Positions 37,091 to 48,917 of a stretch of DNA of 64,000 nucleotides are shown here, in pieces (position 1 is the first letter of the stretch; the number at the start of each line of letters is the position of its first letter). Position numbers and translations under genes: made by a program. The notes below the pieces were generated by a model. That model made no database searches and was not told the origin of the DNA. It saw nothing but the letters and a program-made list of their open reading frames with translations. The stretch spans positions 930,001-994,000 of the forward strand of contig NC_134031.1 in the NCBI RefSeq assembly GCF_964204645.1, written 5' to 3'. The DNA is from Tubulanus polymorphus. Taxonomy: Eukaryota; Nemertea; Palaeonemertea; Tubulaniformes; Tubulanidae.

Positions 37091-39350
37091 GGTGAGATTA
37101 TCGCAAAAATTAAATCAAAATGTAGAATATGAATTAAGAAAGCGTTTGCCATCTATTTGATGGGTTTTTGGCGGAAAATTGTTTGTCATATCGGTAGTAT
37201 AATCTAGAATATAGAATATGTACGCTTTTGCTACTCTCCAATTCTATGAAACAAAGAAATTGTTTTTCAATCGGAAAATGTGGGCTTATAAGTTGTAGAC
37301 TAATAAATATTGATCATACGTAGAATATGCATCAGACGCATTTTTTTCGTAGGATGAAAAAGTTACGTATCGTATCATGTGTTACTGTTGAAACACTTCT
37401 GAATCGAAGCACGCATGCGCGGATGGTGCCAGCGTTAAGCTGGTAATTAATTGGCATCATCGACTGCTGGACGCTTCCTTCAAATTATTCAGCGAAAACA
37501 TAAGACATACTAAAACATATACGTTGACTATTAGTTACCATTTTTATATACGTACCACATCATGGTATTCTGATTACGAGGGGTATATATACGGTAACAG
37601 ATGGCCGATAAGCGCCATGAAAATATTACCAGACAGTTCCTTTTTTGGATTGAGTCACCATTAAAATAATTCATGCTCTGACAAAATAATTCTGGTATTA
37701 TAGAAAAAAGTTCCATCGAAAAATATTCCTGAATGTACAGAGATGTCGTTTTTGTCTTATGGTCGATATGATCTACATTTATAGTCTATTTTTTGTCCGG
37801 GATCGATGTTTTTAGATATTTCGTGCGACATTGTCTCAAATTAGTTAATAAGACCGAAACTGCACAGTCTGGAAAAAAAACCATCGTTCTTATATCTATT
37901 ACTAAAGGATTTGCCAAAAAGTCGTTTAGACTTTAGTCCTATGCCATTGCCGTCAAAATAATTAGGTAAAAGCGTCAGTACGACCAAAAAACCGTAAACA
38001 GAAATGGAAAAGTGTTTTTTAAGTTCTCCATATCGGTTGTTGACTGGTCCATCCTCAAACTCCCCAAACACGCTGGCACAATGTCAACCCGGCCAACCCA
38101 GGTCGAATTTATACGATATCAACTACTGGTATCAACTACTGCACCTTTATAGGTAAAGGATTTTGAATGCACTTGTCACCACACCAGTAAAATGGATTTT
38201 AAGGGAACTGTTTTGCTGGTTCCCAGGCCAGTATTTAGGGGGTTCTGGGGATTTAAACTTGCTTCATTAATATTTCATTCTGAAAACCGCTAATGATTTA
38301 CGGACCAACCGACTATAACTGATAGAGTTTTATGGGTAGATTATTGTTCTAAAGCTAATAACAAACTCAGGTAAGGGCATAAGCTTTAGGTGAACAGATA
38401 GAAAAACTCGTCGTTGATCAAATCAAATTTCTACGATAAGAGGTAAGGAATAGAAGCTGTCAATTTTAAGATGTTTTCAAATTGTCGGTCTTCATTTTAA
38501 AAGCCGTTTTCAAGGAATGAGTATATATAAAGTGTATGAAATGCGTGTAACATGACATCCGCCCTCGATTGGGATTCGAACCTGATTGCATCGCTTAGGC
38601 CACGTCCTTCGGTTTTCTAAATTAGTCGAACTAAACGAAACCGACGGAACTATCTTCCGGAAATAGTTCGAAAATCAAGCACATTCGTTTATTAGTTCCG
38701 ACCACTACATGATGGCTACATGATGGCTCTGAACATTTCACCATCTTCGATTCCCGTCCATCATTTCTAGCTGGCGTTACCTATTCATAACATAACACTC
38801 CTAATAACTTTTTCTCCAAATATGTTGTTACTTTACCATTTTATACTATTCGTATTTTTTACGAAAGAAAATATAGTGCAAGGATTAAATCAACAATAGT
38901 TTGATACTGCTACAGTTATGTTTATAATACAGCGGCTAAAACTTCTAATTCGCTTTCAGGATGTTAACCAAAACTCTGTTCATCGCCTTGGCCTTGTTTA
39001 TGGTGGTTGGAGCTGTCGCGGCAACTGAAAAAGGTATTTTGTTAGGTTTGTAACACTGAGATTCTATTTTTTTTCTAAGGCGTTTTATCTATTTACAGTA
39101 ATTCATATTGCAAAGAGGAAGTCGTGTGTGTGTCATGGGCGAACGGCTACATGTTGGTTTGCGAGTTATAAATCCGGATTGTTTTCCTGCCTTCATGGGA
39201 AAGTGTTGTATTAATTAAGATTTGGTTTCTGATATTTCGCATTTGATGTAAATCAATCAGTATTCTAGTCAAATAGAAAACAGATACAGATGTAGTGTAA
39301 GACCACTTTTCTAAAGTTTTGCATTTTTTCAGCCCATTTGGGGCATTAAC
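37091..39350 (+). repeat. Segmental duplication, block B (about 2.3 kb)
   Basis: This is the second copy of block A (30571-33585), in direct orientation, 6.5 kb downstream. It lacks about 0.5 kb of block A around the B-box hairpins. Homopolymer and small indels separate the two (for example the run of eight A at 37873 against seven in A). Its 3' part holds the damaged peptide gene at 38961-39214. Confidence 0.85.
38961..39214 (+). pseudogene. Frameshifted copy of the cysteine-rich peptide gene
   Basis: Exons 38961-39033 and 39099-39214 keep the signal peptide (one change, F2 to L) and both splice sites. In exon 2, after the codons for WFAS, one extra base shifts the frame. The last 16 codons then read in a different frame and the CC...CC cysteine pattern is lost; the altered frame runs to a stop at 39212-39214. 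Apart from the shift, one of the original cysteine codons is mutated (tgt to ttt), and a tyrosine codon upstream has become cysteine. Decay is the simplest reading. A shortened secreted peptide with a different tail is not excluded. Confidence 0.65.
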
Positions 39351-39975
39351 ACAGCGGGCCATCGAGTCCACTTTTCTTCCGTCCGCCTGTAGTGGTTCTA
39401 TAGTTTGTAACTCAATGAGTCGAGAAGAAAACATCATTTGCGTTAGCCGTGCTTTACTTCCTATACTTGCTTAATGGACTATGAATTTGGAACCCTTAAC
39501 TTGTATGAATCTTCGAACTGATGAAGGCAGTCGTTATATGGAAGATGCATGGTTGCCGACTTCAAAATAGACCTTCTACAAAAGGCCTCAAACTACTGAA
39601 AAATCAATTCTGACTTCGGAGTACGAAAGAGAAAAACGAAAAAGTATATAATTTCTTAATGGCATTATTCGTCCTTGAATTGGTATTCCTTTCACGAATC
39701 GCTTGCGGACTTCTGGCTGCCAGCTTGGGAACGACTCATCAACGTTTCCGTCGTAAAATAACACCGGGATTCACTGCAGCACCTGATTGTTCTAACAATT
39801 ACCTTAATGTTATGTTTTAAGAAAATGTCTTAATTTTTCTCTAAAAATATTTGTGAACAAAATTATTTTCCCCTCCACATACGATGGAAATGGTAGGAGG
39901 GTAACAAAATTATCTTGTCGACCTGATACCCTTAACGCCGTATGGCATATATCGGCGCCTTGATAGTTTTGATGA
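39351..39975. other. Stretch between block B and the retrotransposon
   Basis: No gene or clear repeat is recognised. An open frame on the minus strand (39147-39437) lies mostly antisense to the peptide pseudogene and has no domain. Confidence 0.45.
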
Positions 39976-41477
39976 AGTCCGTCAGACGGCGTAGGGTCAT
40001 TTATAGAAAAGCTGAATTCGGACTGCGATCATGATCTTGACACCCTGTTAAATCTATTTATTATTCTGTATGCAGATGACACAGTTATCTTAGCTGAGGA
40101 TGAAAATTCACTGCAGTCGCAGCTGGATACTTTGTATGCATATTGTTTAGAAAACGATTTAACGGTTAATATCGATAAAACTAAAGTTTTAATTTTTGCA
40201 AGAAGTAAATGTAGGATCAAGATAGATACAAAGTTTATGTTTGGCACAGATGAGATTGAGATCGTTGAGGACTATCTATACCTGGGAGTTAAGTTCAATT
40301 GGAATGGCAGCTTCGCCAAAGCAAAAAAATATCTATATGACAAGGCAATGAGAGCAATGTTCTCGGTAATACAAAAAGGCAGACGCTTGAAGCTCCCGAT
40401 AGATGTTTTGCTGAAACTATTCGATATGTGCGTCGCACCCGTTGCGTTATATGGTTGTGAGATATGGGGCTTTGAAAGCCTCGATTTATTAGAGAGTCTG
40501 CACTGTACGTTTTGCAAAATTATTATGAAAGTGTCAAAATATTCGCACAACCTGCAGGTATTAGCTGAACTTGGGCGCTACCCCATGAGTATCGAGGTAA
40601 AACGGAGGATGGTAAACTTTTGGCTTAAAACTGTTACCGGCAAAGAATCAAAACTTAATGCAATCCTGTACCGTATATCCCTCAATCTGTATGTACGCGA
40701 AAAACACAAATCCCCTTGGTTATTGTATGTAAAGAAAATATTTGACGACATTGGCTTATCTTACATATGGTTACAGCAATACACGGAAAATTATAAAACG
40801 CTCTCCAAGTACGTGAAACAAGTCCTCCGTGACCAACACGTACAAGAAATGCTTCAAAAAGTGAATGACGATCAGCAGTATGTTAATTTCAAACTATATA
40901 AGAACGATGTTAGGCTTGAAAAATATATAACTCAACTTGACGGAAGTCTTGTGCATAGCTTATTCGAATTCAGAATTGGTTCCTATTTATTACCGGTAAA
41001 TAATCGATCGAACGCTCATATAGACCGAAGTGAAAGACTGTGCCCTGCCTGTAACACCGTAGGAGATGAGCTTCACTTCATTTATGACTGCACTTTGCTA
41101 AGCGATCTGCGTGATAATTCCATCCATTTAAGTATGTCCAGAAACTTGGAAATATTAAGGAATCCTACCCCACAACTAGCTAAATTTATCCAGTTAGGTT
41201 TAAGTTTATACAAATCCCTCCAGTGAATTGTGTATATACGTGTGATATATCTTGCTGTATATAATTCAATCTCTGTACTTGCTTTGTTTGTAAATAGTTT
41301 TATTACTGAAAGTTTGATTTTAAATTTTGTTAATTCCTATTTTGTTTTGTATATATGTATATAATTCTGTTCATGTTTTGTAAATTTTTATATTCCATAT
41401 TTTGTATTCAATCTTGCCTCCACGTACCATTCTTATGGTTGGAGTGAAATAAATATCTTATCTTATCTTATCTTATA
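39976..41477 (+). mobile_element. Non-LTR retrotransposon (LINE), 5'-truncated
   Basis: One frame is open from 39976 to 41226 (417 codons). It begins inside the reverse-transcriptase domain, with NLFIILYADDTVIL (catalytic YADD at 40069-40080), and has the family's CLENDLTVNIDKTKVLIFAR thumb-side block. Near the end CPAC...DELHFIYDC is a zinc-knuckle-like CCHC motif usual after LINE RT domains. A 3' UTR of about 230 bases runs to ataaatatc and a (TCTTA)n tail at 41455-41477, the normal 3' end of many LINEs. The remaining part has no internal stop, so insertion is fairly recent. The endonuclease and the start of RT are missing, as expected from 5' truncation on insertion. Confidence 0.85.
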
Positions 41478-41648
41478 ACGTTAACTCGATGAGATAAACC
41501 TGTGTCAGCCGTCGTCTCGTGGTGAATTAATTTTGAAGCGAATAGAAAATACAATTAGCATCAAACAAGTTAAATTGTATCGCGGATGTACAAACTCTAG
41601 TTTTATTACGTTTCATGATTATTACGAACCATCAGATAATTTCGTACC

Positions 41649-42620
41649 ATGAACAATAGAACGTCTGTTGAAAACTGGAGTTGCCCAGAAAATACAGTTC
41701 GTGAAGTAATCTATTTGATGAATATATTTTACATCGGGCCAATTTGTATCGTAGGAATAGTTCTGAATATAATGAATATAGTTATTTTACGTTCATTTCA
41801 ATCTTTGATCACTTCATTCTTCTTGCTTCTTCTGTTAGCTGTTGCTGATATGTTATATTTGATCTGCTCGTTTTTCTATTTTACATTACGGTTTGCATCG
41901 TACTATTTCTTGAAGGGAGGAATGGTATTTAGGCTTGAAGGGTCGCATGTCTTTCCCGAATTCTACAAACCATCTTTAAACGCCTATGGAACATCAGTAC
42001 AATTCAGGAATATGTTCATTCCTGCGGTATCTGCCGATCGAGTAATGCATCTTTATTTTCCATTTGTTGCTCGACGTTGGATCACTAAAACTAAATGTAC
42101 TGTTGCGTTTATTCTTCTGTTCATTATTTCACTCATCTGGAGAAACGAGGACGTCTTGCATTTGAATTATGGATATAAGCCCAATATATGCGATGGATCG
42201 CTTGAACTTCATAGAGTAAAAACTTACCGAGCCAGTCGAGCTAGGTACTACATCGCGGTATCATTCGGTCCGATGTTAGCCCTTATAATTTTCAATTGTC
42301 TTATTTTTGCAAAAGCCATTAGACTCAGATCAAATAAAATTGGTGCTTCTGAAAAAAAAGAATCTAAATCGTCATCACAAGCGACAACTACAGTTTTAAT
42401 CATTGTTTTGTTGTTTGTAATATGTGAAATATCGCCCTGTATCGATAGATTGGCGCATTTAGCCGGGGACCGCAGAGAATGGCTTTCAATGATAAGGAAG
42501 TTCTCTCTTATGATGTCTGTAAATGATTCCTTTTTAAACTTTTTTGTTTACATCACTGCCAATACAAAATTTCGGCAGATATTCAAAAGAATCTTGAAAC
42601 GGCGATGCCAGGCCGCATGA
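41649..42620 (+). CDS. Class A (rhodopsin-like) GPCR 2, single exon
   Basis: The frame encodes 323 residues and the ATG at 41649 is followed by an N-glycosylation site (NRT). TM1 spans about residues 25-48. TM2 has LAVAD at about 67, as in GPCR 1. TM3 ends in DRV rather than DRY. A basic, serine-rich third loop precedes TM6 (TTTVLIIVLLFVICEISP). TM7 ends NFFVY and is followed by a basic helix 8 (FKRILKRR). The protein belongs to the same broad NFFxY group as GPCR 1, although the overall sequence is much diverged. The ligand is unknown; a neuropeptide is the best inference. Confidence 0.8.
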   Translation: MNNRTSVENWSCPENTVREVIYLMNIFYIGPICIVGIVLNIMNIVILRSFQSLITSFFLLLLLAVADMLYLICSFFYFTLRFASYYFLKGGMVFRLEGSHVFPEFYKPSLNAYGTSVQFRNMFIPAVSADRVMHLYFPFVARRWITKTKCTVAFILLFIISLIWRNEDVLHLNYGYKPNICDGSLELHRVKTYRASRARYYIAVSFGPMLALIIFNCLIFAKAIRLRSNKIGASEKKESKSSSQATTTVLIIVLLFVICEISPCIDRLAHLAGDRREWLSMIRKFSLMMSVNDSFLNFFVYITANTKFRQIFKRILKRRCQAA

Positions 42621-43540
42621 AGGTGATGCCAATCACACTCAAACAGCATCTTATTGAGTTGTCAGTTGGATAGGTTTCTCAATTAAATGCAATCCCGTAA
42701 TAGACCCGGGCCCGGTTTCATAGACTGAGTATCAAAGTTATCCCTAGGGGTAAATCCTCAATCTCGGTGTCAACCACCATGAGTAACAATGAGAAACCAT
42801 GGTTAAAACTGACGAATTTCAAAATCTTCCCAGGGATTATTTTTCTCCCACATCTATGAAACCCAGCCCAGATGATTTGAAATCAGTTTGTTACCAATGG
42901 GGGATTATCTGCCATAAGTTATATCATTAGTCAGTATTACGCCCGACAGGAAATGCAAGACCGGGGACCACTTCAACGCGACTGCGCGAATTTACTGGTG
43001 GAATCGTTCGTGTCGCCCGGCTCGATGTGAGAATCTGTCCGAAGAAGAGTTCCGGCACCAGCCGACTTTATCGTGTGGATCCGGCATGTCGGATTGTCGC
43101 GCCCGCACCTCGAGAAGCTGAGCAACCGAACCCTGGCAAGTGAGGATGTACCAGCTGGTGCTGCCATCTCTTTCAACCTAACATTGGCAAGTGAGTGTAT
43201 TGAGGCGCGCGATAAATCTCAAGGACATTGAGCTGAGAACTCAATAATTTCTAATTTGTGTATTTTCCTATCTTAGCCATACTTATCAGTATATGAGTAG
43301 GTTTACTGCGCCGGACACGATTACGTGATTGTCTCACTGGTAACAGTACTCCTGATCCTGCCATCTATAAATATGTGCACTGCCTAAATAACCACGTCAA
43401 AGATTAATCATCAACGTAAGTGAGTCCGACTCAGGTCCGTTGTTGTTGATTCAAGAAGGATCACTACTCGACTTTGGAATTGAGTGACACTAAAATGTTA
43501 TAGAGAAGAGGGATGCAGAAACAATAGGAGAGTGATAGTC
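42621..43540. other. Stretch between GPCR 2 and MAPKAP1
   Basis: It holds the MITE-like element at 42709-42865 and the presumed MAPKAP1 promoter and 5' UTR just upstream of 43541. No TATA box is evident. No other gene is recognised. Confidence 0.45.
42709..42865. mobile_element. MITE-like element 'ggtttcatagactgagtatc', copy 1
   Basis: The ends cccggtttcatag and ctatgaaaccc are inverted. The inside has aaagttatccctaggg and tcccagggattatttttc. A second copy lies at 47655-47815 in the opposite orientation. Confidence 0.7.
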
Positions 43541-46500
43541 ATGGCAATGTTAGACAATCGCGCGTTCCTAATATCACATTTACGTAAATCATTTATAACG
43601 AGTGACGACACTCAAATGTGTGAGATTATAATCCGTAATGAGGAACTCACCGATGACGATTGGGATCCGCTGAATCAGAGATGGAAGGGAGTTTGCGATG
43701 ACGGCTACAAAAATCCACGAGATCCCGATATCATATTAGCGAACTCACCTGATGTGTTACCAAGTTTCGACTCAAGTAAAGTTATTTTTAAAAGATCTTT
43801 ATTTATTTCCACTCAGACGTCATCAGAAATGTTGTCATATAACTGAAGTCATCTCTATTTCTAAGTCACAATTTGTATCTATTTCTAATTCAATTAACTA
43901 AGTTTAAGTGGCTTCATTTGAATAAGTCATTAACATAATGATCATCCCAGCTACAAGGACTAAAGCAAGTTTAACTTTGAGTCCACTATTGACAATAAGG
44001 TGCAGAGTTGTTTTAATGAATATACAGAACTCAGAAACCTGAGTTTTTTCAGGTTAAAATCAGGGGAAAAAAAACATTGAAAATGATATATCTTTAAAGT
44101 CTAAATATTAACCGAGCTGTTAGACAGGATCTCGACAGATTCATAATCGTTTGTTGTATATTGATTTCAGGTCGTCAACGTCGTCGTTCTCGAACTCAAA
44201 CTCGTTTAGATAAACTGAAAACAGAAAACAAACGTCAGAAACTTATTCAACACATTCAATGGAAGGAAACTACAGAATTTACTGGTAAGTTACGCCGTGG
44301 AATCTGAGAGACATGAGCTGCTTATAAACCTTCAGATACAGGCACAGTTATTGATTAGGTTTGAATTATGCAGGCTCCAGTCCATAGTTCTTGATTGCAA
44401 TTGAACTAAATTCGACTAATAAGGCTAAAAAATTGATACCTTGTTTCCCTAGGACAATAACGATGATATATTTCTGCTTCCAGATGAAGATTTGGCCGAC
44501 ATGTTCACGAAGAAATCATTGATTAAGAACGATGACAATGAAACTGTGAACAAAACGAAGACAGTAAAATCTGCTCTGTCTACTTTACTGGAAAACACTA
44601 CTGGTATTGATAATCCATTCAAAGAATATTCACAGTACGATTGCTCTGTAAGTGTTATATTAACCACTACTCATAGCTGGATCTAGGCTGATCGGTCGAT
44701 CTAGCCTGATCGGTCGATCTAGATTCATCGGTTGACCTAGGCTCATCGGTTGATCTAGGCTCATCGGTCAACCTAGGTTCATCGGTTGATCGGTCAATCT
44801 AGGCTCATCGGTTGACCTAGGCTGATCAGTCGATCTAGGTTCATCGGTTGACCTAGGCTGATCGGTTGATCTAGGCTCATCGGTCAACCTAGGTTCATCG
44901 GTTGATCGGTCAATCTAGATTCATCGGTTGACCTAGGCTGATCAGTCGATCTAGGCTCATTGGTCGACCTAGGCTGATCGGTCAATCTAGGCTGATCGGT
45001 CGATCTAGCCTGATCGGTCGATCTAGATTCATCGGTTGACCTAGGCTGATCGGTTGATCTAGGCTCATCGGTCAACCTAGGTTCATCGGTTGATCGGTCA
45101 ATCTAGGTTCATCGGTTGACCAAGGCTGATCAGTCGATCTAGGTTCGTCGGTTGACCTAGGCTGATCGGTTGATCTAGGCTCATCGGTCAACCTAGGTTC
45201 ATCGGTTGATCGGTCAATCTAGGTTCATCGGTTGACCTAGGCTGATCAGTCGATCTAGGCTCATTGGTTGACCTAGGCTGATCAGTCGATCTAGGTTCAT
45301 CGGTTGACCTAGGCTGATCAGTCGATCTAGGTTCATCGGTTGACCTAGGCTGATCAGTCGATCTAGGTTCATCGGTTGACCAAGGCTGATCAGTCGATCT
45401 AGGTTCGTCGGTTGACCTAGGCTGATCGGTTGATCTAGGCTCATCGGTCAACCTAGGTTCATCGGTTGATCGGTCAATCTAGGTTCATCGGTTGACCTAG
45501 GCTGATCAGTCGATCTAGGCTCATTGGTTGACCTAGGCTGATCAGTCGATCTAGGTTCATCGGTTGACCTAGGCTGATCAGTCGATCTAGGTTCATCGGT
45601 TGACCTAGGCTGATCAGTCGATCTAGGTTCATCGGTTGACCTAGGCTGATCAGTCGATCTAGGTTCATCGGTTGACCAAGGCTGATCAGTCGATCTAGGT
45701 TCGTCGGTTGACCTAGGCTGATCGGTTGATCTAGGCTCATCGGTCAACCTAGGTTCATCGGTTGATCGGTCAATCTAGGTTCATCGGTTGACCTAGGCTG
45801 ATCAGTCGATCTAGGCTCATTGGTTGACCTAGGCTGATCAGTCGATCTAGGTTCATCGGTTGACCTAGGCTGATCAGTCGATCTAGGTTCATCGGTTGAC
45901 CTAGGCTGATCAGTCGATCTAGGTTCATCGGTTGACCTAGGCTGATCAGTCGATCTAGGTTCATCGGTCGATCTAGGTTCATCGGTTGACCTAGACTGAT
46001 CATGTGAAATGTCACTTGTATCTATTCGTATTTCAGCCCGGAGTTGGTCAAATACCTGTTAAAACTATTGATATTTATTTGACGATGCAATCAGAAGAAG
46101 AACGTTGTTATCCGATGACTGTCACTGCGCTTGCTTCAACGCCGAAGATTCGAGATTTTATCGGACTGATTTGTTGGCAGTATTTCAATGAAGGTCGTCA
46201 ACCAAAGCTATCAGGGTTCGTATCTGAATCCAGTTTCGCCGTGTCACTGCACAGGCCAGGGATTCTGATAAACCAAGATACTCTTATCCCTCAAAATGAT
46301 CTGAATACAGGGTCCCTACGACTCCTTGATTCTTTAAAAACTCCTTCAAAACAGAGAAAATACTTTTAAAAATTGCCAAAAACTCAATTTTGAGAAATAG
46401 GCAATCAGAAAATTTAGTCTAATTTGTAGCTGTACAGTAGGGTGCCAACTCAATTCATTTAGATGGATTTGTTTTTACTCTATAGGCCTAAGGTGGTTAC

Positions 46501-48917
46501 CAAACAAGTTACCAAGTTCAATGTGAAGGATAATTTGCTTACAAACCACTGTTTATTTTACCAAGATAGACAACAGTACCAATTTAGGAGGAGTCTACAG
46601 TAATCGGGATATGAAAGTGATGCAGACGCTCCTTATATCCAGGAATGACCGATCTGTAGGGATCGTGGAATATTTCAAGACTGTGAACAGATTATTGTGA
46701 GAATGTTTATATTTGTAGCGATGTGAGTATGTATGATTTATATATCGCTGAAGATGACGGAGAACCGGATCTAGAATTTAAAATCGATTCCAACGAACCG
46801 TTCGCGAAGTTCATGTTCGATAAACTGTGTCTGGTCGAAACGAGACGAGAAAAACAACAAACGAACGAACAAGTTAAAGTATTCGTGAACATGTAAATAT
46901 CGTCTTAGCAAAAATATCATCTTAGTGAAAATATCATCTTAGTGAAAATATCATCTTAGTGAAAATATCATCCTGGTGAAAATACGAGTTTTATGTATTT
47001 ATTATCAGTAATTTATTGAAGATTTTGCATTATTTTTTCTGAAGAACCATTCAGGGTCGAGGCAAAACGACGCTCGCATTTGATAACAAATCAGTGTTGA
47101 TGAAAGATATTCACGCGCAGGTTATAAAGAAACGCAACATGAGGCGAAGAGGTAAAACTTTCTGATGAGGAGAGAATCCCACAATGATAATAAAAAGTCC
47201 GAAAATGAAACTTCGAGATAGTAGTTTATTTCAACGTTTCGACTATATCCTAATAGTCATCTTCAGGAATAATGACTTTCTATTTGATTTGATTATAGAA
47301 GCTACGATTTTAACTGATTTCTGAATTATTCATTCAGGTGCTGTTTATAACTTGGAGAAAGACGATGAACCCGGAATCCCTGTCGATCTAGAGAAATGTC
47401 TCAGTGATATGGATACTACTGATTTCTACCTATTCAGAGAAAATAGCCAACGTAAAAACATCTTATGATCATTATTTAGAAATGTAGTGCGACCGAGTGG
47501 TCACTGTTGTGGTCACTGTTTTCTTCTCTCGTCCTATTCTGGTCTCTCCTCTTAATGCGGAAAAGAAAACCTCAAATCTGGTGATACCCCGAGTGGTGCT
47601 CAATGAGTTGATGGCGGAAAAAACCTTAAAAGCAACTATCTATTATATTACCAAGGGCACGGTTTCATATTTGTGGAAGAAAAATAGTCCCTGGGAACAT
47701 TTTGAAATTTTGTCAGTTATATCCATGGTTTCTCATTATCACTATGGTAGTTGTCACCCAGATTGAGGATTTAACCCTAGGGATAACTTTGATACTCAGT
47801 CTATGAAACCGGGCCAAGATGTTCAGTGATTTGTTCCACCTCACTGAGGGTATCGAGGGTACTATGGAAGAAAAAGCCATCTTTCCAGTTTTCTCACTGA
47901 AATTTTGAATTGTATTTTTTCAGCTCGTCCGGTCGGTCAGAATGGGGTATTTGAAAAAGCAGGGAAAAGAGATTCAACGGATGTGACGTACGCACAACAG
48001 TACAAGTCTTATCGCGTTTCAATGCCTCAGAAGTTTTTCGGAAATAAAGAAGTTCATTTAGGTATCTATATTGTTCGTATACGGGTCATACATTTATTCC
48101 ATACTCATTAGGGGAAGGAGATGATGAAATGAATGATCTCTTGTAAATGATTACATGCAGTTTATAAGTGATGAAAAAAAAACTATCAAGATTAATTAAA
48201 ATTAGTTGAAATTAATCTAATCTATGATTATTTGTTCTGATCAGGAATTTCTGGTGAGAAGATTGAAATTGATCCGGTATCGAAAGGAATCACGAAATAC
48301 ATCAAACAGAAAGCCGTCAGTTATGAGTTTGATTGCGTGGCCCACTGTGAAATGCTCGAAGCCAAATCTGCCGGTAATTGTTTTGTGAATGATACAAATC
48401 TTTAGGGAACTATCGGGAAAAAACGGGAAATTTTTTAAAAGTCGGTTTAGTTGGAATTTTAAGTAATCGCAAGGCAAAAATAAAATGATGCCTTTCTCCC
48501 TAATCAGCTGGATCATTTTGTTAAGTGCAATGATATTTGTAATCAGTTCATTTCTATGACTGCTGGTTCTGTTATTGTTAGCTTGATCATGATTTTGAAA
48601 AAAGTTATGTACAGAGTAGATAGGCGGCTGTATCGACTTTTAAGCACAGCAGAAATGAGAAACAAGGTTTCATTCTTTTTTAGCCGAATGTATTGAATGT
48701 GTAAAATGTTTATTTATTTTCAGGTAAAGCCGCTTTTCGTCTTCACGTTCTCGTTGAAATCGAAGAAGTTTGCTATGATTTCGAAGCCGACATCGCGATA
48801 ATTAAAGAAATCGTTCAGAAAATCAATCAGATTTTAGAAATGCGTGGAAGCCCGATACGGAAGTATTATTTAGACGACAAAAGCAGACGAAATAGCGGCC
48901 GCTTTTTTGTCAATTAA
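43541..48917 (+). CDS. MAPKAP1: MAPKAP1 / SIN1, TORC2 subunit, complete
   Basis: SIN1 is an essential TORC2 subunit that presents AKT and other AGC kinases to the complex. Ten exons read in frame: 43541-43775, 44171-44284, 44484-44647, 46037-46215, 46719-46892, 47045-47151, 47338-47451, 47924-48061, 48245-48373, 48724-48917, giving 515 residues (human protein 522). The N-terminus MAMLDNRAFLISHLRKSF, followed by ITSDDT, matches the SIN1 start. The CRIM domain (about residues 160-285) has NPFKEYSQYD, YPMTVTALAS and FIGLICWQY. A Ras-binding domain follows (about 286-360), then a PH domain (about 388-505) starting YKSYRVSMPQKFF and LGISGEKIEIDPV. The exon 6 acceptor (gaag at 47041-47044) was chosen because it keeps frame; the alternative AG ten bases on meets a stop. 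Confidence 0.95.
44688..46000. repeat. Minisatellite of 18-bp units with higher-order structure
   Basis: Intron 3 of MAPKAP1 is filled by about 1.3 kb of an 18-bp unit (catcggttgacctaggct and variants such as gatcagtcgatctaggtt). The variants alternate to form 36-bp dimers. A marker, gttgatcggtcaatct, recurs at about 44785, 44901, 45089, 45205, 45465 and 45761. Because 18 is a multiple of three, the minus strand has long stop-free frames of six-residue repeats (STDEPR/STDQPR). The frame breaks at each marker, so coding is unlikely. Confidence 0.95.
46893..46985 (+). repeat. Short tandem array of 'aatatcatcttagtgaa' units
   Basis: About five units of 19 bases follow directly on the exon 5 donor of MAPKAP1; the donor GTAAAT itself forms the start of the first unit. 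Confidence 0.8.
47165..47275. repeat. Copy of the 'gactatatcctaatagtcatc' dispersed repeat
   Basis: It lies in MAPKAP1 intron 6. It runs from gagaatcccacaatgataat through aacgtttcgactatatccta to gtcatcttcaggaata. It is nearly identical to 49187-49288. Confidence 0.8.
47480..47815. mobile_element. SINE-like copy next to an inverted MITE copy
   Basis: Bases 47480-47632 hold the third copy of the SINE-like family (ttctggtctctcctc, then ggaaaagaaaacctcaa, then gataccccgagtgg). Bases 47655-47815 hold the second copy of the 42709 element in reverse orientation (ggtttcatatttgtggaag to gatactcagtctatgaaacc). Both lie in MAPKAP1 intron 7. The open frame at 47497-47766 is built only from these elements. 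Confidence 0.6.

Noticed and set aside
44688-46000. CRISPR-like array
   Set aside because: Units are directly adjacent 18-mers with no spacers, in an animal intron.
45188-46015. Long minus-strand open frames encoding six-residue repeats (STDEPR/STDQPR)
   Set aside because: They are a by-product of an 18-bp unit that lacks stops in two frames; the frame breaks at every marker variant, and the array lies within an intron of MAPKAP1.
47497-47766. 89-codon frame in a MAPKAP1 intron
   Set aside because: Made up entirely of a SINE-like copy and a reversed MITE copy.
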